Origin: Buddleja alternifolia
Lineage: Eukaryota > Streptophyta > Magnoliopsida > Lamiales > Scrophulariaceae
Assembly: GCA_019426215.1 (NCBI GenBank)
Contig: CM033392.1
Span: forward strand, 52,255,149-52,319,148
Length of the DNA: 64,000 nucleotides
Direction of reading: 5' to 3'
The notes below the pieces were generated by a model that was given only the letters and a program-made list of their open reading frames with translations, was not told the DNA's origin and searched no databases. A program made the position numbers and the translations under genes. Shown piece after piece: positions 44,434 through 56,173 of this stretch (position 1 is its first letter; every line of letters starts with the position of its first letter).

Positions 44434-45499
44434 GAGACAGTTTTCAGAATTGAGGGACCAACAAGGCGCATTAAATGGGAAAAAAATTTAAGATTGGAGG
44501 GATATTTTTTTTAAAAATAAATTATGTGATTTTCAACTCAGAGACCAAATTTAAACTGAAAATTGTTTACCATTAGAGGAATCTAAACAAGCTTGAGTCT
44601 TACTGTTTGACTCAGAATCACTCTGAAAATTATATTACTGCTTGAAAATTATCATACTGTTGATCGATCATTTTATAGTGCATGTTTATGAAAAAAGATT
44701 AGGATCTTTTTCTTATGCCAATACAATACTTTCAGGATCAAACTTCAAAATAAAATGATACACGAATATTAAACAATACAAATATTGTACTAAATTACAC
44801 AATAAGATGTCAATAATTCAATCAAAATCCTTGGATGAAACTACTGTACTCCTACAGAAAACAACAGTAAAAAAAATGAAAATTTTCAGATAAAACACAA
44901 TAAGATGTCGATTTCAATCAAAAGTTGTTTAATTCAAACCATATCAACATAACCCATCAAAGAACAACTGTAAAAATTAGGGTTGAACAGTTTTTACCTT
45001 CCATGAAGTGAAAATTAGGGTTATGAGGCTGGTTTTCCACCCTCTCTCAATTATATACAATTTTTACAGTGGTTAAAATTAGGGTTGAAGAGTTTCTTCC
45101 TTCCACGAAGTGATTGTGACGCAAATTTGAACCATTTGCCTCGTTTGTATTTTTATTTTTTCCCCCAAGAGTCCTCATTTATATATTCTCTTTTTTTTTA
45201 TATAAATATATAATTTAATTGATTTTACATAGTAGAACATAATTAAAGTACTGAAAATACAACTTATAATAAAAGTATTATCACAAAAATAATAATTCCA
45301 ACTTGAACAATAATAAACAAAAAGACATAAATCAAAATGTTTTGACTACATAAACAAGTTTAATACTCATAAGTTTGTGTGGTTCTCTAAAAAATATCGA
45401 CATGATTCATGAATCTAAAATTACTAGATTTCGAGCAAAATTTACTTTATTGTGTAGTATTAAATTATTAGTTATGCGATATTAAAAGAATCTAATTAT
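44434..45499. other. Intergenic, no gene seen
   Basis: AT-rich. One duplicated block of about 50 bp (AAAATTAGGGTTGAA...CCTTCCAYGAAGTG at 44975 and 45075). Nothing else recognised. Confidence 0.6.
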
Positions 45500-45794
45500 A
45501 TATTTGTTAGGTCTTAAAAGTGACATTGTTTTGGTATGTTTTCACCTTACATTTGTATTAAATTCATACCTTGAGTTGGTCTTTTTAGTTGCTTTTATCC
45601 GTGTTTGTGTATTTTGGCTTCTAAGTCGTTTAAATGCTTTTGTAGGTAAAGAACGATTGATTTGGCGAGTAAATGAAGGGATTTCTAAGCAAAGTGAAGA
45701 AGTCAACTAAGAGACTTAAAGAGGAGCAAAGAAGAGTCCAAACGAAAAGAGTTGAGTTGAAGAAAAAGTAAAGAAAAAAGTGGACAGCAGAATT

Positions 45795-45828
45795 GGCACA
45801 GTGGTGCCAATATTCGACACCACTGTGC
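45795..45828 (+). promoter_or_regulatory. Inverted repeat GGCACAGTGGTGCC / GACACCACTGTGC in 5' LTR
   Basis: Arms at 45795-45808 and 45816-45828 can form a stem of about 13 bp with a loop of about 7. One mismatch in this LTR copy; in the 3' LTR (56464-56496) the arms are exact. The same word recurs in the internal region near 53242. Confidence 0.8.
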
Positions 45829-45903
45829 AGCGCGCAGAAATCAGAATTTCTGGTTGGGCTCGGATTTTGGGTCTTTTGTTGGGCTTTTTGTAATTAGAAT
45901 TCC

Positions 45904-45911
45904 TATATAAA
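45904..45911 (+). promoter_or_regulatory. TATA box of the Athila-type LTR
   Basis: TATATAAA, matched at 56572-56579 in the 3' LTR. It lies about 75 bp downstream of the hairpin, so the hairpin would be in U3, not in the transcript start, if this TATA is used. Confidence 0.6.
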
Positions 45912-46849
45912 TAGAAGAAGTCAGAAAAATAGGAGAATTTTTTAGATTTTTTAAAGAAAGAAGACGCTTTGGAGAGAGAAGAAAAGAGAGAAAACTTGGA
46001 GAGAAAGAAAAGGAAGCCATTGAAGAGAAGAAAGAGAAATTTTGATTCTTGCCATCAACATAAGGGTTCTTCTTAGTTTTTCTTGAATTCTTCTTCTTCC
46101 CTAATTGTTCTTATTATTTTCCACCATTGTTAAACATGAGAATTCTTAGTTTTATACAAATTATTTCTTCTTGTTGTTTAATTATGAGTAGCTAAATAAT
46201 TTTCTAGAGTTTAAGATGTAGTCTTGAGTATTATTATGGATTGTTGATTTTCATTGGGTTATTTCTTGCTTTAATTAATCTATCAATGAGGGCTTAATGC
46301 TTGTAGATGATTGGCCACCAAATACATGATTTAAGATGAATTGAGAAGTATCGGGAGGTGAATTAATTCATTAGTTCAGATTTGATCGACATGTTTAAAT
46401 TACTCAATAGGGATATTAATAATTGTGCATGAGGCTAGCTAACGAATTTCATGGAAATTAATGGATTCATCTAGATTAGTTATTGATCATGGGAGTGACG
46501 AGAACGAGTTTAGTTGGGTACTCATGGAGATCTCGGGAGAGTATCCATGTAATTAAGGAAATTCGGGTCTTTAATGAATGCAAGAATTTACAATCCAATG
46601 AAGTTCAATATCCATAGAAATACTTTGATGAAGTCTTAATCCCTAGGCTTTCCATTTATTGAATTACTGTTTATTAATTTTGTTATTATTTATTTCTATT
46701 TTTAATTAGTTAAAATCTTAAATCTTGCGAATCAATAGTCTAAATAATAGGATAAACTTCGTTTGGTACTTGATAACCTTTCCTGTGGAGATGATCTTAC
46801 TTACTCTTTATTATTTGTCGATACCGTGTTGTTACGGGTGTTAACAAAT

Positions 46850-46867
46850 TGGCGCCGTTGCCGGGGA
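46850..46867 (+). other. Primer-binding site for tRNA-Asp
   Basis: TGGCGCCGTTGCCGGGGA, three bases after the LTR, complementary to the tRNA-Asp 3' end as in Athila elements. Confidence 0.92.
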
Positions 46868-47027
46868 AGGCAACAAATAGTCAATATCAATAAAAAGTTA
46901 GTTCTTATTAGTTTGGACATTTATTTTTATTTCAAATTTTCGAATTCATTTTATTTTATTTATTTTTAGTTTATTTTATCTGTCTCGCTCTGATCTTAAT
47001 TTCTTGTTTTAGGTTGAATTTTAGTAG

Positions 47028-48650
47028 ATGCACAGGCGTTCTTTGAGTGCACCTGCTATTGAAATCGATCCAGAACCAGAACGAACTTTTCGAAGAGGCA
47101 GACGTCAGCAAAGAGAACAACGTAGAATGGCAGAAGACTTACAAGGGATTGAACCTCCTGCGCAGAGAAGTCTTCGGGATTATGCTACACCAACATATCA
47201 GAACTTAACCTCCAGCATAGCAGTACCAAATGTTCAGGCCAATACCTTTGAGTTGAAGCCGGCTATCATTCAAATGCTACAACACACTGCATTTGAGGGA
47301 GATATTGAGAGGAAGGATCCTCATTCCCATCTGGGGAATTTTCTGGAAATCTGCAGTACTTTTAAGATGAATGGCGTTACTGAAGATGCCATAAGACTGC
47401 GACTCTTCCCGTTCTCCCTGTCTAAAAGAGCTAAGGACTGGTTGAAAAACCAGCCTGCAAATAAGTTCACCACTTGGGCTGAATTGTAGACTGCGTTTCT
47501 CACCAAGTATTTTCCCCCAGCTAAGACTGCTCAGTTAAGGAATGCAATCACAGGATTCATGTAAACTGATAGTGAAACCCTTTACCAAGCATGTGAAAGG
47601 TATAAAGAACTACTCAGAAAATGCCCACATCACGGTATTCCTAGTTGGATGCTTGTGCAGACATTTTACAATGGTCTGTCACATAGTATCCGAATGAATA
47701 TCGATGCAGCTGCAGGAGGGAGTTTTATGGCAAAGAATCTGGATGATGCATTGGCTCTTATGGAGGAGATGACATCTAATACATATCAGTGGACAAGTGA
47801 TAGTCGGGCTGCAAAGAAGACACCAGGCATCCACAATGTAGATAACATTACATTGCTCAATGCTAACATTGAAGCACTTGTAAAACACATGGAGGGACTC
47901 AAGGGAAATGTTAGTGCAGTATCTCGGCCTACTTTAGCTTGCGATATTTGTGGGGCCTCTCATACGGCTACTGATTGCCCACTCATCGAGCAAGCTAACT
48001 ATTTATCCAATCAGAATAAGCAGCAAGGAAATCCATTTTCGAACACCTACAATTCGGGTTGGATAAATCACCCTAACTTTTCTTGGGGAGGTCAAGGGAA
48101 CCAAGGAGCTCAAGCAAATCCTCCTAGACAACAGTTTCCTCCAGGTTTCCAACAACAGGGTCCTCAGAATTTTCAACAACCAAGTCAGCAAGGACCACCA
48201 CCTCGAGAACCACAAGCTTGGGAATTAGCCATTGAAAAGCTAGCCAACGGAACTGCGAACCGTATTGAGAAGCTTGAGGCAAAGATGGATCAGATGATAG
48301 GTGCAACCAAGAATCTAGAAGCACAAATGAGGCAGTTGGCTAGTACTGTGACCTCAAGACCAAAAGGTACACTACCGAGTCAAACTGAGCAGAATCCTAA
48401 GGGGTAGTGTAATGCAGTAACTCTGAGAAATGGAAGAATCGTGGGAGAATCTGAACAACCGGGGGAACCTAATAAGGAACAAGAGATAACCGAGGTTCAA
48501 GTTTCTGAGCCTTCAGAAGAGGTTACACCAGAGATTGTTAAACCTAAACCGTATGTGAAGCCGTTTGTACCTCCAATTCCATTTCCTCAGAGATTGCAAC
48601 ATAAGAGGTTAGACAAGCAGTACGAGAAATTTCTTCAAGTTTTTCGATAG
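47028..48650 (+). pseudogene. gag: Athila-type gag with in-frame stops
   Basis: Starts at ATG 47028 (MHRRSLSAPAIEID). Capsid-type domain: FELKPAIIQMLQHTAFEG, DPHSHLGNFLEICSTFK, LFPFSLSKRAKDWL. Later a short zinc-finger-like CDICGASHTATDCP, a Gln/Pro/Asn-rich stretch and a coiled coil (NRIEKLEAKMDQMI). The frame is continuous, but TAG 47487, TAA 47562, TAG 48405 and TAG 48648 interrupt it. No frameshift in this part, so damage is by substitution only. Confidence 0.92.
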
Positions 48651-49892
48651 TTGCGTATCAACATAGCATTCGCGGATGCTTTAGCTCAGATGCCAATTTA
48701 CGTGAAGTTTCTGAAAGAGTTGTTGAGCAACGAAAGAAAATTGGAAGAAGTGGAAACAGTGTCTTTAAACGAAGAGTGTAGTGCTATCATCCAAAGGAGC
48801 ATTCCTCCTAAACTCAAAGATCCAGGGAGTTTTTCTCTTCCTTGCACCATTGGTCAATTTCAATTTGTTAAGGCATTGTGTGATTTAGGAGCGAGTGTGA
48901 GTCTAATGCCTTTTTCTATTTGCAGGAAATTGGGTTTTCAAGAACTCAAACACACAAGGATGTCCTTACAGTTGGCAGACCGGAGTGTCAAACATCCTCT
49001 GGGCATAATCGAAGATGTATTAGTCAAGGTGGATAAGTTTTACATTCCGTGTGATTTTGTGGTGTTAGAAATGGATGAGGATTCAGAGGTCCCGATTATA
49101 CTTGGGAGACCATTCCTTGCTACTGCCGGAACGAACATTGATGTACGGGCAGGCAAGCTTACCTTGAACATTGGAGATGAAAAAGTGGAATTTGATTTGA
49201 ACAAGGTAATGAAGTCGCCAGTCCTAGATGAGAGTTATTATTCAGTGGATGTGATCGATGAGATAGCCAAGAATGAATTTGAGAGGGAGTTTCTTGAGGA
49301 TCCGTTGGAGAAGTTAAAAACTAGCGATGCTGAGAATCCAGAGATTGAAACAGTGACTTTAGCTCTCGATAACGAGGAGGACTTGCATAAGGAAGGCCTT
49401 CCTCAAGGTAAAAGAGATCCACTAGAGTCGTATCCTGACATCTCCTCTAAACCAAAGGTAGTACTTAAACCTCTTCCACCACATCTCAGGTATGTCTTTC
49501 TTGGTGACAATGAATCTTTACCTGTTATTGTTAGTGCTACTCTATCTGAGCTTGAATTGAATAAATTGTTAGAGGAGTTGAGGTTGAGGAAGAAAGCTTT
49601 AGGATGGACTATTTCTGATATAAAGGGAATTAGCCCTACCTTATGCATACATAGGATTCTAATGGAGGAAAATCATAAGACATCAATAGAACCTCAACGT
49701 AGATTGAATCCCAAGTTGAAAGAAGTTGTTAGGGATGAAGTTATGAAATTGTTAGATGCTGGCATAATATACTCTATCTCTGATAGTCCTTGGGTTAGTC
49801 CTATACATGTAGTGCCTAAAAAGGGGGGAATGACTGTGATTTATAATGAAAAAAATGAATTAATTGCCACTAGAACAGTTACAGGTTGGTAG
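48651..49892 (+). pseudogene. pol: Athila-type protease and start of RT
   Basis: Same frame as gag. IPFPQRL (upstream) and FADALAQMPIYVKFLK lead into the retropepsin domain: ALCDLGASVSLMP (active-site Asp), then IILGRPFLATAGT. After an acidic linker come the RT start blocks LRYVFLGDNESLPVIV and DSPWVSPIHVVPKKGG. Ends at an in-frame TAG (49890) just before the conserved VCIDYRKLN. Confidence 0.93.
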
Positions 49893-50690
49893 GTTTGTAT
49901 CGATTATAGGAAGTTAAACAATGCTACTCGAAAAGATCATTTTCCTTTACTTTTCATTGATCAAATGTTGGAAAGAATTTCGGGTAATAAGTTTTATTGC
50001 TTTCTAGATGGTTACTCAGGATATTTTCAAATTCCAATTGCACCCGAGGACCAAGAAAAGACCACCTTTACTTGTTCTTATGGTACTTTTGCGTATCGAC
50101 GCATGCCTTTTGGACTTTCTAATGCACCTGCTACTTTTCAGAGATGTATGATGGCCATTTTTTCTGATTTTATTGAGAAATCCATGGAAGTTTTTATGGA
50201 TGATTTTACTGTGTATGGCTCGTCATTTGATCACTGTTTAGCTAATCTTCCTCAAGTCTTGCAGAGGTGTGAGGAACTAATTTAGTCCTGAACTGGGAAA
50301 AATGTCACTTTATGGTGACTGAGGGAATTATTTTGGGCAATAAAATTTCTGACAAAGGAATAGAGGTGGATAAGGCAAAGGTGGAAGTGATTGAGAAGTT
50401 GCCTCCACCTACATCCGTAAAGGGAGTTCGAAGCTTCCTTGGTCATGCTAGCTTTTTATCGTCGGTTTATCAAGGACTTCTCAAAAATCTCTAAACCTTT
50501 GTGCAATTTACTTGAAAAAGATGTTGTGTTTAATTTTACTAATGAATGTTTACTTGCTTTCAACAGGTTAAAACAAGCATTGATCTCGGCCCTAATAATC
50601 TCATCACCTGACTGGGACCTACCTTTTGAATTGATGTGCGATGCTAGTGACTTTGCAGTGGGGGCTGTTCTAGGGGGAAAAAAAGGATAA
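49893..50690 (+). pseudogene. pol: Athila-type reverse transcriptase, frameshifted
   Basis: VCIDYRKLNNATRKDHFPL, FYCFLDGYSGYFQIPI, FAYRRMPFGLSNAPATFQ and the catalytic FMDDFTVYG are present. The frame breaks near 50275 (one base short), again near 50450 (SFLGHAS continuing as FYRRFIKDFSKI in the next frame), and again near 50685 in an A/G run. All RT catalytic residues are readable. Confidence 0.93.
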
Positions 50691-51290
50691 ACGGGTTCAT
50701 GTCATTGCCTATGCAAGCAAAACGTTGGATAGTGCTCAGGTTAATTATGCCACTCCTGAGAAGGAGTTACTTGTTGTGGTCTTTGCGTTTGACAAGTTCA
50801 GATCTTACCTTGTGGGGTCTAAAGTGATAGTGTATACGGATCATGCTGCAATCCGGTACTTAATGACAAAGAAGGATGCAAAACCACGTTTACTCCGTTG
50901 GATTCTATTGCTACAAGAGTTCGACTTGGAAATTTGTGATAAGAAAGGTACTGAAAATGTGATCGCAGATCATCTTTCGAGGCTTGAACGAGGAAACAAA
51001 ACGGTTACGGAGGGATTGCCAATTGATGAGACCTTTCCAGAAGAACGGTTGATGGGGATATCACACGATATACCATGGTATGCTGACTACGTGAATTACC
51101 TGGTGAGTGACATTCCTCCTCCAGATTTAAGTTATCACCAAAAGAAGAAGTTCTTGGCAGAAGTAAAACACTACTATTGGGAAGAGCCTCTTCTTTTCAA
51201 AGAATGTGGGGATGGTGTCATTCGTCGTTGTGTGCCAGTTGATGAGATTCAAAGTATCTTGGAGCATTGTCATTCTTTGGAATGTGGGGG
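50691..51290 (+). pseudogene. pol: Athila-type RNase H and integrase N-terminus
   Basis: The RNase H starts with [15 protein letters not shown] in the preceding piece. Here [31 protein letters not shown] and [13 protein letters not shown] carry the other acidic residues. Then the spacer to integrase with [10 protein letters not shown] and the first His pair ([11 protein letters not shown]). A frameshift falls in the G-run near 51290. Confidence 0.9.
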
Positions 51291-53062
51291 GTCATAATAG
51301 TACATCAAATACGGTAGCTAAGGTTTGGCAATCCGGATTTTATTGGCCAACAATGTATCAAGACGCAAGGGTTTTTGTCATATCATGTGATCGTTGTCAA
51401 AGGACTGGGAACATCTAGGGATGGCAATGGGACCGGGTCTAACGAGTACCCGTCCCGAACCCGTCCCTAATGGGACGGGAATGAGTCCAAGAAAATGGGA
51501 CCAGGTCCGGGTCCGGGAATCGAAATTCAAGACCCGGCCGGGTCCGGGACGGGAAATGAGTCCAGTCGATTTCCCGTCCCGGACCCGGACCCGTCCCGGT
51601 AGTATAATATATATTTTTTAATTTTATATATATATAATAATAATTATATCAACCAAACCCTAATACTTTATTCTCTATTTTTCTATTTCTTTTTGGTAGA
51701 TGGACATATATATATAAATGGACATGATGAAATTATGTGACTTTTATTTTAATTATCGGTTTCCTGTAAAATTAATTAATTTATGTTGGATGTTTCAACT
51801 GTTTTTTGTTTTGTTGGTCATGTTTGTTGGTGTAGAAGAAGAAGAAAAAGAAGAATAAAAAGAAAAAGGAAGAAAAAGCAGTAGGGAAGAAGAAGAAAAA
51901 AGTTAAAAATCAGCCGGGTCCAACGGGAAGGACCCGGACCCGCCGGGAAATAACGGGGTCTGGGATGGGTCCGGGACAGGACCGGGTCCGGGACGGGTCC
52001 GGGTTCGGGACGGGTCCAGGACGGGTCCGGGTCCAATTTTTTTTAAACGGGACGGGAAATGAGTCCTGCCCAACCCGTCCCATTCCCGTCCCGTTGCCAT
52101 CCCTAGGAACATCTCTCGCCGTAATGAGATGCCTCTCCAACCTATATTGGTTGTGGAGTTGTTTGATATATGGGGAATGGACTTCATGGGGACCGTTTCC
52201 CTCGTCCTATGGCAACAAATATATCTTGGTTGGAGTCGATTATGTATCGAAATGGGTTGAAGCTATAGCAACACCGACTAATGATGCTCGAATGGTGACA
52301 AAGTTCTTAAAAAAATATGTTTTCTCGAGATTTGGAGTACCGAGGGCAATTATCAATGATGGATGAGCTCACTTTTGCAACCGACAAGTGGAGAATTTAT
52401 TGAAAAAGTATGGGGTTACTCAAAAGGTGGCAACTCCTTATCACCCTCAGACGAGTGGTCAGGTTGAAATTTCTAATCGTGAACTCAAGCATATCTTGGA
52501 AAAGACCGTTGATAGTTCACGTAAGGATTGGGCTAATAAACTAGATGATGCACTATGGGCATACAGAACAGCTTACAAAACTCCCATTGGTATGTCACCA
52601 TATCGGTTAGTATACGGGAAAGCTTGTCATCTTCCCGTGGAACTCGAACATAAAGCGTATTGGGCAACACGAGCATTAAATTTGGACTTAAAAGCAGCGG
52701 GAATGAGTAGATTGCTGCAATTGAGTGAACTTAATGAGTTTCGGTTGAATGCTTACGAGAGTGCACAAATTTACAAGGAAAAAACTAAAAGATGGCATGA
52801 CAAGCGCATTCAACCGAAAGAGTTCCAAGTGGGTTAAAAAGTTTTGCTCTTTAATTCCCGTTTTCGACTTTTTCCGGGAAAGCTTAAGTCTAGATGGTCG
52901 GGACCGTTTGAAGTTGTCAAAGTTCATTCTCATGGAGCGGTTGATATTGTACGCGAAGGATCCGGTGTATTTAAAGTGAATGGCCAACGGTTAAAGCTAT
53001 ACTTTGAAGGCGAAAATATTCCTCAAGAGGAAATGATTTCCCTTGCTGACCCTCAACAATGA
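51291..53062 (+). pseudogene. pol: Athila-type integrase, split by a MITE
   Basis: Zinc-finger part ends CDRCQRTGNI, where the hAT MITE (51416-52105) is inserted. Core after it: the first Asp (WGMDFMG) and YILVGVDYVSKWVEA in two frames switching near 52195; GVPRAIINDG with TGA 52363 directly after; [18 protein letters not shown] with the catalytic Glu. The C-terminal part has [16 protein letters not shown], then a TAA at 52835, then FPGKLKSRWSGPFEV and a stop at 53060. Confidence 0.92.
51416..52105. mobile_element. hAT-type MITE inside Athila integrase
   Basis: 690 bp with perfect 8-bp duplication GGAACATC (51408-51415 and 52106-52113). Termini TAGGGATGGCAATGGG and CCCGTTGCCATCCCTA. Both ends carry many CCGGGTCCGGGACGGG-like words in mirrored orientation, with an AT-rich middle. 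Open frames here (Pro/Arg/Gly repeats) are not genes. Confidence 0.96.
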
Positions 53063-53071
53063 TTTCATCTA

Positions 53072-53839
53072 AGTGGAGCTAATGACTTTAAAAAAGCGCT
53101 GCTCGGGAGGCAACCCAAGGGTTTTCGTTGCTTTCATTTTATTCGGTCATTTTCTTTTCTTTGCTTTGGTTGCGTTTTCTCATGTTTTCGTTTTATTTTT
53201 GATTTCAGGTCTTTAGCAAAAGTGATCCACGCAGACAATTTGGCACCACTGTGCCGAGATTCGGCACCACTGTGCCATGTGAAAACCTCTTAAAAAGGGC
53301 TGTTGAAATATTTACAGGAGATTTGGCACCACTATGCCACATTGAAGCACGGTGGTGCAGCTGCGAAAAAAAATATATATCAAAATTTCATAATCTCCTA
53401 GTCAAACCCAGATTGGCCCATTACACCAACTCACACTCAAATATTCTCCAAAGTCCCCAAAACCCGTCTCCAACCCAAAATCCCCAAATCTTATTCCTAT
53501 TCATCTTCTTCCTCAATTTTCCACCACCACTCCGCCACTCACCACCACACCTCCCGTCGAGATTCCGCGCTGCTGCTCTACTCTACCACGCCGCCGTCGC
53601 GGCTCAACTTCGGCAGCGCCGCTCTCTCTCTCTCGCTCGTTTCTCTTCGGCCCAGTCATCGTGTCGTTGCTCGTCGCCGTCTCTCGACCTGTTTCAGCCC
53701 TCAAACAGCAGTTGTACAGCGCCACCGTCATCTTCACCACATCGTCGTTAGATCGCCGTAGCGGATTCTAAAAAAATCAGCCGCAGCCGTCTTCTTTTAC
53801 GCTACCGAGCAGTCATCTTTCTTCTTCGACTATGCCGAA
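53072..53839 (+). other. Athila-type spacer between pol and third ORF
   Basis: Noncoding with repeated GGCACCACTGTGCC (53242-53255, 53263-53276; variant 53325-53338) and a partner GCACGGTGGTGC (53347-53358). Then a CT/CA-rich leader-like tract. An open frame 53251-53751 is low complexity (Pro/Ser) and not supported as a gene. Confidence 0.6.
53242..53358 (+). repeat. GGCACCACTGTGCC repeat cluster
   Basis: Two exact 14-mers 21 bp apart, a one-base variant (GGCACCACTATGCC) and a near-complementary GCACGGTGGTGC. The 14-mer is the reverse complement of the first LTR arm. Confidence 0.9.
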
Positions 53840-54851
53840 ATGAGCTCGAGCCGACGCCGGGCCTTCTACTGTTTCACGGTTTCAACCATTGGCCAAGGAT
53901 ACGAGCCTTTAAGATACTCTCATACGAACAGGTTTGGCAAAGTATCCAAGAATCAAAAATCCCACCCCTGTTTATGCTATACTTGAGAAATTAGAATGTC
54001 ACCCCTCTCGGTATGTGGATTCGGATGCTTTGTTTCAACTCAGTATCGAAAGGGTTTTTCGGGAAAAATTGAATGCTGTGGGTTGGGGTGATCTTGAGCG
54101 GATGAATGAGCCAAGCTACAAATAACTTACCTTGGAATTTTTGAGCACGTTTGAGTATACAAATACTACTGTCGGGTTTCGGATTGCCAATGTTCAATAT
54201 ATGAAAACAAAGGAGGAATTAGCGCATATGTTTGGTTGGCAGCTAATTGAGACTACTTCATTATCAGCAGAGGCGGAGGATAAATTTTGGCAAGATATTA
54301 CGCGCTTACCCGACGAAAAGTACTCTGGTTGCATGGCTAAGGCCACGGATATCGTCGACTCGTCACTTAGGTACTTCCACCGTGTCCTCGCATTCACACT
54401 TTTCGGGCGAGGGGCGAGTGGAAAAGTGTCGAAAGCTGAACTTGGAGTTCTTTATTGTTTCCATCATGGAATAAAAGCAGATTTCACTACACTTTTATGC
54501 GAGCGATTTGTCCATGTAGCTCATCAAGTTAAGGGTCAAATTCTTATGGGGGGACTTATCACGCGTATTGCCGAGCGCATAGGAGCTTTTGATCGAACCA
54601 AAACCACCTTAACTCCCATCCCCGGTCCGATGACAGTGGATACTCAGCAATTGTGTGCCATGAATCTTCTCAAGAAACATAAGCTAGGCGGTTATATGCT
54701 TAAGGACCATCCTCGCCTGTCAGTTGCTAGTTCGGAGCCACCCATCGGGGACCCACCATCCGGTAGTTCCTCGGGGACCCAAACTGCTATTGATCGACTT
54801 GAGTCTCGTTTGACCACGGTCGAACAAATGCAGATTGAGATAATGAGATAA
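53840..54851 (+). pseudogene. Athila-type third ORF (ATHILA ORF-1 family)
   Basis: Two adjoining pieces, 53934-54125 and 54132-54851, in one frame separated by TAA (54123-54125). Conserved blocks of the ATHILA/Arabidopsis retrotransposon ORF-1 domain: an early NAVGWGDLERM, then LTLEFLSTFEYT, ELAHMFGW, SSLRYFHRVLAFTLFGRG, ELGVLYCFHHGIKADF. The C-terminal end is Ser/Gly-rich, then a coil (DRLESRLTTVEQMQIEI). A candidate ATG at 53840 is one frame off. The protein's role is unknown; the env name is by position only, and I see no membrane segment. Confidence 0.85.
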
Positions 54852-54908
54852 ATGACCGCATATTTCAAGTTTGTGGGGTTCGACCCATCGTCACCTCCTT
54901 CCACATAA

Positions 54909-56161
54909 GCATCACCCTATCGACTCCAGGGCTTTCATGCATATCCGTAGGGGAGTCTCTCTTTCACCCTCTTATTTTATTTCAGTATGATTATGCTTAG
55001 GCCTATACTTATGTGTGAGTCCATTGAGGACAATGTCATGTTTTAAGTGTGGGGTGTGTGCATGTTTATATTGTTGAATGATTCAAGTGTGGGGTGGTGT
55101 GATCGAGAAAATTGGTGAAAGAAAAGACGTGTACATATTTTTGTTGAATTGGTGATTGATTTGGTGACATGTTCGCAACACTTTAGTTCCCATATTAGAA
55201 CTCGAGATTGAAATGAACAAATAGACCTATTTTCCGTAATATGGATACTTTGTGCGAGTTACTCATTTGTTCTCAATTTTGTGAAATTTGATATGCATCC
55301 TTGCACACTACACACGGGTTTTAGTAAAGGGAATTGATCGGTGAGATAAAGCAATTACAAAGTATTTGGATACATTATGAAATTGTGAAGAAAAAAAAGA
55401 AAAAATAAATAAAAATAAGACAAAAAAAATTGCTATAAAAAAAGAAAAGAAAAAAAAAGATGAATGAAAAAAACGAAGGGGGCAATGAATTGAATAAATG
55501 CCTTGATATTGAGGAATAAAAACCTAGTTTTGTTCTGTGGCCTTTGTCACTCGAGTGATTCAGTTCTTAGGGGTGTCTTGACACCTAATGCCTTAAGACC
55601 GTCTGGTTTGAGAGTCATTGACCTAAAACTCGTTAAATGAGTGTCATAGAAAGCCTAAAAGAACAAAACATTGCACAGGTTAATGAGTGTTAAGTGAAAG
55701 AAGGAAAGGAAGGATTGTGCTATGAAGAATGTTTGTGTTTGCTTGATGTAGCTGAGAAATTTCCCTTGCTAGAATTCATCTTTTCACGTGGATGCATATT
55801 TAAATTAAATTTGGTTTGAATTTGTGTGTTAACTTTGAACAAAAGTATTTATATTGTGGAAGATAGTAATTTGTGCGTTCATGTTAGATCTTGTATGATA
55901 ATTGTGGGAATGTCCAATTGTTGTGGCTTGTTGCTAGGTTGAGAAACAATGAATCAATAAGGTATATGTCGAGAATTTTGTGGGTATATTCACTGCAAAC
56001 CCTCACGAGACAAAACTCGTCCACTAGGGGAAACCTAGGGGTTTAACGACTTGTTGCACCTGCTAAGTGCAATAGTGTTCCCTACGAAAGTGGTGTTATT
56101 TTATTTTGTTGTTCTTTTCTTTGTTTGTTTTAGATTTACTCGAGGACGAGTAAAAGGCTAA
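54909..56161 (+). other. Athila-type 3' noncoding region
   Basis: Contains repeated AAGTGTGGGGTG (55036, 55084), an A-rich tract (55380-55490) and GAGGACGAGTAAAAGG before the PPT. No ORF. Confidence 0.7.
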
Positions 56162-56173
56162 GTGTGGGGTGTT
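56160..56173 (+). other. Polypurine tract of the Athila-type element
   Basis: AAGTGTGGGGTGTT abuts the 3' LTR. Similar words at 55036 and 55084 are possible extra tracts. Confidence 0.7.

Larger units (their letters stand above)
45505..46846 (+). repeat. 5' LTR of the Athila-type element
   Basis: 1342 bp, TGTTAGGTC...GGTGTTAACA. It contains a TATA box (45904), a perfect-arm hairpin motif (45795-45828) and the TGTGGAGATGATCTTAC signature near its end. Confidence 0.96.

Noticed and set aside
51818..52366. Open frames of Pro/Asp/Arg/Gly repeats on both strands
   Set aside because: They are translations of the CCGGGTCC words in the hAT MITE ends, not proteins.
53251..53751. 166-codon open frame before the Athila-type third ORF
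   Set aside because: The translation is low-complexity Pro/Ser/Leu and overlaps a repeated noncoding motif and a CT-rich leader.
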